DNA from: Chromohalobacter israelensis
GTDB taxonomy: Bacteria > Pseudomonadota > Gammaproteobacteria > Pseudomonadales > Halomonadaceae
Length of the DNA stretch: 64,000 nucleotides
Direction: 5' to 3'
Assembly: GCA_000761475.1 (NCBI GenBank)
Contig: JQNW01000005.1
Span: 124,001-188,000, forward strand
Position 1 is the stretch's first letter, and every line of letters starts with the position of its first letter. The notes beneath the pieces were generated by a model. The model ran no database searches. It saw only the letters and a program-made list of their open reading frames with translations, and was not told the origin of the DNA. The position numbers were made by a program, and so were the translations under genes. Shown piece by piece: positions 60,298 through 64,000 of the stretch.

Positions 60298-61296
60298 ATG
60301 GGTCCGGCGACAGGCATGACGCACGATGCCACGGCGCCGGCCCAGCGCCTCACCATGGCCGATTTCGGCGCTTTCGAGCGCCGTTATCGTTTGTATCATC
60401 ACTTCCCCTCCTTGACCCGTGCCGATGCCGTGTCCACCACGGTGGCCGAAGGCTGGGTCGATGAATGTCGCCCGGATACGGGCATCAGTCTCGTCGGCTC
60501 GCGACTCACGATTCATCACACCTACGAAACTCACGCGTTGGCGGATGCTCCGGCGCACGTGTCGATCATCGTCATGCTCGAGGGGCAGGCCGAGCTGATG
60601 CATGGCGAGAAGCGCCTCACGCTGTCGCCTCGCGAGGGGGTGATGCTGGTCAACGACGGGCGCTGCCCGCTGAGTGCGCGCCACATGGGCGGCCAGCGCC
60701 TGCGCGCGATCAATCTGACGCTGCTCGACGATGCGCGCACCACACAGAATCGGCTGGCCGCGCCCTTGGCAGAACTGCTGACGTCTTCACCGGATGGTGC
60801 CTGGCGGCTGGCACCCCCCGAGGGTCTTCTGTCATCGCTCGAACAGTGGTTGAACGCCGCGGGGAAGGGGATCTCGCATACGTTGCTCGGCGAGGGACTG
60901 GGGTTGCAGCTGATGGCACATGGGCTGGCAGCCAGAGAAAACGCCCCGGCCGAGCAGACGCGCCGTCTGGGCGTGCGCGATCGCCATCATCTGGCACGCG
61001 TGCGTGCCTGTCTGCACGATCATCTCGAGGCCTCGCATGACCTCGACTCCCTGGCGCAACTGGCCTGCATGAGTCCCAGCGTGTTGCGTGACAAGTTCCG
61101 CCAGGCGTACGGCCAGCCGGTCTTCGAGTACCTGCGTCAACGCCGCCTCGAAATGGCGCATGATCTGCTCCGGGAAGGCTATAGCGTGCAGTACGTCGCA
61201 ACCCGTGTCGGCTATCGGCACGCCAGCAATTTCGCCACCGCCTTCAAGCAGCGTTATGGCGTGTCGCCCCGTGCTTTGCAGCGGCAAGGGGCATAG
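60298..61296 (+). CDS. AraC-family regulator (PchR-like), possible siderophore sensor
   Basis: 332 residues. The C-terminal double helix-turn-helix is complete (LDSLAQLACMSPSVLRDKFRQAYGQPVFEYLRQRRLEMAHDLL, then VGYRHASNFATAFKQRYGVSPRAL). The N-terminal half lacks the classical sugar cupin signature and resembles PchR of Pseudomonas. It begins 19 bp after sodA with GGGAGG upstream, so it may be cotranscribed, and it is followed by a TonB receptor. Such regulators often activate the adjacent receptor gene when its siderophore is present. Confidence 0.85.
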   Translation: MGPATGMTHDATAPAQRLTMADFGAFERRYRLYHHFPSLTRADAVSTTVAEGWVDECRPDTGISLVGSRLTIHHTYETHALADAPAHVSIIVMLEGQAELMHGEKRLTLSPREGVMLVNDGRCPLSARHMGGQRLRAINLTLLDDARTTQNRLAAPLAELLTSSPDGAWRLAPPEGLLSSLEQWLNAAGKGISHTLLGEGLGLQLMAHGLAARENAPAEQTRRLGVRDRHHLARVRACLHDHLEASHDLDSLAQLACMSPSVLRDKFRQAYGQPVFEYLRQRRLEMAHDLLREGYSVQYVATRVGYRHASNFATAFKQRYGVSPRALQRQGA

Positions 61297-61433
61297 TGGG
61301 CGCCGTGCGGTTCAGGCGGTAACGAGGCGATGGCCGTGATGTCGATGCATGACGCAGGTTCCCTCGCCGGACGGGGTTGCAGCATTACGCATAGGTTTTT
61401 CGTCATTTTCCATAAGCAGAATGACTCTTAAAA

Positions 61434-61449
61434 GTTAATAATTCTCACT
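61434..61449. promoter_or_regulatory. Fur-box-like site before the TonB receptor
   Basis: By eye, 14 of 16 positions match the Pseudomonas-type Fur site GATAATNATTCTCATT. It lies about 57 bp upstream of the chosen start. Confidence 0.55.
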
Positions 61450-61505
61450 CTCCATAAGAAATGGGTCGATATCGGCCCGATGACGAGAGCGAGGATCCGT
61501 TTCCC

Positions 61506-63671
61506 ATGAGTCGCACACTGTCTCCCCACTGGCTTACCTGCGCGTGTCTGGCCGGCGTGATGTTCGTCCCCATGACGGGCTGGGCGCAAACCGAGGGCGG
61601 AGAAACCGATGCCGTCGATCTGTCCACCGTGACGGTCTCGGGCCAGGCCGCCACCAAGACCCAGACGCCGATTGTCGAAACCCCCCAGTCCGTCTCGCGT
61701 GTCGATCGCGACGAGATGGATGAGCGTGATACCCGCACCCTCAGGGAAGCCGCGCAATATACGCCGGGCGTCTATACCAACCAGGTCGGCGCCTCCAACC
61801 GCTACGACTACCTGGTCATGCGAGGGTTCTCCGACGGCAGCTTGAGCAATACCTATCTCGATGGCCTCAAGGTCATGGGCGATACCAACGGTTACAGCTC
61901 GATGGTGATCGATCCGTATTTCCTGGAGAGCGTCGAAATCGTCAAGGGACCGGCCTCCGTACTCTACGGGCGCTCCTCCCCCGGTGGCCTGGTGGCGTTG
62001 ACCAGCAAGCAGCCGCAGTTCGAGACGCATCGTCAGCTGCGGTTCAGCGTCGGCAACAACAGTCAGCGCAGCGCGGCGTTCGATCTGACCGGCCCTCTGG
62101 ACGACGAGCGGCGGGCCGCCTATCGCGTGGTGGGGCTGGCCAGCGGTGCGGATACCCAGTTCGACACGGTCGAGGAGGAGCGCTATGCCATCGCGCCATC
62201 GGTGACCTGGGACGTCACCGACGACACGACCCTGTCGTTCATGGCCTATCTGCAAAAGGATCCGGAGGGCGGTTATCACTCCGGCATGCCTTACGAGGGG
62301 GCGGTGGAAAGCCACAATGGACGGAAGATCAGCAACAACTTCTTCGATGGCGAGGACGATTACGACAAGTTCGAGCGTACCCAGCGCATGTTCGGCTACA
62401 GCCTCGAGCATCGCTTCAACGATGCCTGGACAGCGCGTCAGAAGGTCCGTTATCTGAATGCTGATGTCGATCTGGATCAGGTCACCCAAGGTGCTGAATA
62501 CCTTTACGATAGTGCGGGCAACCTGATAGGGCAAAACGTCTGGGTCGATGGGGATAGCAACGAACTCAAGCGTTACTATTACGGTGCCCAAGAGTCGCTG
62601 GAAGCCTGGACCATCGATAACCAAGTAGAAGCCAATCTCGACGGTGGCTTCATCGACCATACGCTGCTGGTCGGTGTGGATTATCAGACACGCCAGAACG
62701 ATATCGTCTACACATCTGGCGTTTTCCCGAATATCAATCCCTTCGATCCGCAGTACGGCGCCGATCCTGTGGGAGCGATCGCCACAGCCAGCGACGAACG
62801 TCATGAACTGACACAGACGGGGGTTTATCTACAGGATCAGATGGCGTTCGACCGCTGGCGCCTGACGCTCGGAGGCCGTTACGACTGGGTTAATATCGAG
62901 AACACCGACTACCTGAAAGATAGCGAAGACAAACTGGACGATACCCAGTTCAGTGGTCGAGCCGGTGTGCTCTATATGTTCGATAATGGTGTCGCGCCCT
63001 ACATGAGCTACAACACGGCCTTCACGCCGACCAGTTTCGTCGATGCCGAGGGTGACGTGCTCGAACCGATGGAAGGCGAGCAATGGGAGACGGGCCTCAA
63101 GTATCAGCCCCCGGGAACCGAGGATCGCTACAGCCTCTCGCTGTTCCGCATCACCCAGGAAAACGTCGCCACCAAGGAGCAGCCCACCGACCCCTACCGC
63201 TCCATCGGCGAAATCGAGTCTCAGGGCCTGGAGCTGGAAGCCCGCAAGCAGTTGACCGAGGGATTGCGCTTGCAGGCCGCCTACAGCTATACCGATATCC
63301 GCTATACCAAGAGCGAAGATCCGGACGAAGAAGGCAGTCACGCCATTTATGCCCCACGCCATCAAGCCAGCCTGTGGAGCCATTATGCTTTCCAGAGCGA
63401 GGCGCTTGCGGGGCTGGATGCCGGGCTGGGGGTGCGCTATTACGCCGATATCCAAGCGGATCGCGCCAACACCGAACAAGTGCCCGATTACACGCTGGTC
63501 GATGCCATGCTGGGGTATGACCTGGGGCAGATGGGCATGTCGGGCATGCAGGTGCAACTCAATGTGGGCAACTTGCTCGACAAGGAATACGTGGCCTCGT
63601 GCAACTCGCTTCAATACTGCTACTTCGGTGCGGAGCGTAATGTGCGCGCGAGCCTGACCTACGACTTCTAG
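61506..63671 (+). CDS. TonB-dependent siderophore receptor (ferrichrome/hydroxamate-like)
   Basis: 721 residues from the ATG at 61506, which gives a proper signal peptide ending at GWA; an in-frame ATG at 61461 would add 15 polar residues. A TonB box (DLSTVTVSG) is followed by the plug (ETPQSVSRV, RGFSDG, VKGPASVLYGRSSPGGLVAL) and a 22-strand barrel ending in TYDF. The plug sequence is close to FhuA and FoxA types. It would import a ferric siderophore under iron limitation. The cognate ABC transporter is not visible in the window. Confidence 0.92.
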   Translation: MSRTLSPHWLTCACLAGVMFVPMTGWAQTEGGETDAVDLSTVTVSGQAATKTQTPIVETPQSVSRVDRDEMDERDTRTLREAAQYTPGVYTNQVGASNRYDYLVMRGFSDGSLSNTYLDGLKVMGDTNGYSSMVIDPYFLESVEIVKGPASVLYGRSSPGGLVALTSKQPQFETHRQLRFSVGNNSQRSAAFDLTGPLDDERRAAYRVVGLASGADTQFDTVEEERYAIAPSVTWDVTDDTTLSFMAYLQKDPEGGYHSGMPYEGAVESHNGRKISNNFFDGEDDYDKFERTQRMFGYSLEHRFNDAWTARQKVRYLNADVDLDQVTQGAEYLYDSAGNLIGQNVWVDGDSNELKRYYYGAQESLEAWTIDNQVEANLDGGFIDHTLLVGVDYQTRQNDIVYTSGVFPNINPFDPQYGADPVGAIATASDERHELTQTGVYLQDQMAFDRWRLTLGGRYDWVNIENTDYLKDSEDKLDDTQFSGRAGVLYMFDNGVAPYMSYNTAFTPTSFVDAEGDVLEPMEGEQWETGLKYQPPGTEDRYSLSLFRITQENVATKEQPTDPYRSIGEIESQGLELEARKQLTEGLRLQAAYSYTDIRYTKSEDPDEEGSHAIYAPRHQASLWSHYAFQSEALAGLDAGLGVRYYADIQADRANTEQVPDYTLVDAMLGYDLGQMGMSGMQVQLNVGNLLDKEYVASCNSLQYCYFGAERNVRASLTYDF

Positions 63672-63752
63672 GTCCTGCAAGCCATCGCTCGACGGCGTCG
63701 CCGGCAAGATCTTGGCGCGATTGAGTCGCGAGTGGTTTTCATTTACGCTGCC

Positions 63753-63776
63753 TGGCGTGGGCCATGACCCACGCCA
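63753..63776 (+). terminator. Hairpin after the TonB receptor
   Basis: A 9-bp perfect stem (TGGCGTGGG with CCCACGCCA) and a 6-base loop, 82 bp after the stop and 34 bp before the next gene. The T-run is only three bases. Confidence 0.4.
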
Positions 63777-63809
63777 CCCATTTCGGCCTCGCCACAGGAA
63801 ACGTCTTCG

Positions 63810-64000
63810 ATGTCGGTGTCGCTCACCCGGTTGTATGCCGGCCCCCTGAAGGGGATGGATCGCAAGCTGATGACCTGGGACCAGGCACCCGAGACGGCCT
63901 GGCGAGCGCAGGATCTGTTTTCCCGTCGCGGCATGGCGCACGTGATCCAGCGCTATGGCGCCGAACATCAGCATGGCGACTGCCGCGCCGTCATGTCGCT
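63810..64000 (+). CDS. Unidentified gene next to the siderophore receptor, cut by the window edge
   Basis: Only the first 63 residues are present, starting from an ATG with AGGAAA about 8 bases upstream. The fragment is basic and reads MSVSLTRLYAGPLKGMDRK at the start. The segment RRGMAHVIQRYGAEHQHGDCRAVMS reminds me of ferric-siderophore reductases of the FhuF type. That is a weak resemblance, but it fits its place after a siderophore receptor. It could also be a siderophore biosynthesis or utilisation protein. Confidence 0.4.
   Translation, partial: MSVSLTRLYAGPLKGMDRKLMTWDQAPETAWRAQDLFSRRGMAHVIQRYGAEHQHGDCRAVMS

Noticed and set aside
61428-62804. Minus-strand frame of 458 codons opposite the TonB receptor
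   Set aside because: The receptor is well supported on the plus strand; the antisense product matches no motif I know.

Overview
The window is about 64 kb of high-GC, gene-dense chromosome with almost no mobile DNA. Gene order and protein sequences point to a gammaproteobacterium of the Halomonas/Chromohalobacter type. Three things suggest this: the block mnmG-rsmG-parA-parB-atpIBEFHAGDC-glmU-(DeoR regulator)-glmS, very large PstC and PstA permeases like those of Pseudomonas and Halomonas, and fairly acidic proteins. The species assignment is inference. I saw no tRNA, rRNA, CRISPR array, insertion sequence or prophage.

Layout. 1-2300: the 3' end of yidC, a strong terminator, and mnmE. 2400-6740: a ferrous iron uptake operon, efeU-efeO-efeB plus a second EfeO-like gene (efeM type), behind a Fur-box-like site. 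6800-10270, minus strand: rlmJ, an OmpA-type lipoprotein, hemW and rdgB. 10270-11370: an AT-rich control region and a CsgD-like LuxR regulator. 11590-18350, minus strand: a two-domain kinase-like protein, hemL, thiE, thiD, hemJ and a ClC chloride channel with CBS domains. 18600-21450: erpA and a polar amino-acid ABC transporter. 21450-22050: a 600-bp gene-free region with DnaA boxes and AT-rich tracts, the best candidate for oriC or part of it. 22050-39190: mnmG, rsmG, parAB, the complete F1Fo ATP synthase operon, glmU, a DeoR regulator, glmS and hemB. 39190-48990: an SDR oxidoreductase, mltA, a YitT membrane protein, a DUF72 protein, an NSS transporter, a small unknown protein, hexR, uvrD and psiE. 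48980-55700: a hotdog thioesterase and pstS-pstC-pstA-pstB-phoU. 55700-64000: a GAF/GGDEF/EAL protein, cysZ, a ZIP metal transporter, sodA, a PchR-like AraC regulator, a TonB-dependent siderophore receptor and the start of an unidentified gene cut by the window edge.

How the genes work together. In many relatives yidC-mnmE and mnmG-rsmG-parAB are contiguous. Here they are separated by about 20 kb rich in iron, heme and Fe-S functions (efe genes, hemW, hemL, hemJ, erpA), with hemB further on. A second iron cluster (sodA, AraC regulator, TonB receptor) lies at the right end. Fur-box-like sites precede efeU, sodA and the receptor. Phosphate genes (psiE, pst, phoU) form another unit, with tandem PHO-box-like repeats at the 3' end of pstS.

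The most unusual signals are: nine exact copies of the DnaA box TTATCCACA, where about half a copy is expected by chance, including pairs inside mnmE and just upstream of hemL; the paired EfeO-like proteins, of which the cupredoxin-bearing one has lost its HxxE metal motif; and the PHO-like repeats overlapping the pstS stop codon. No clearly new multi-gene system is visible.
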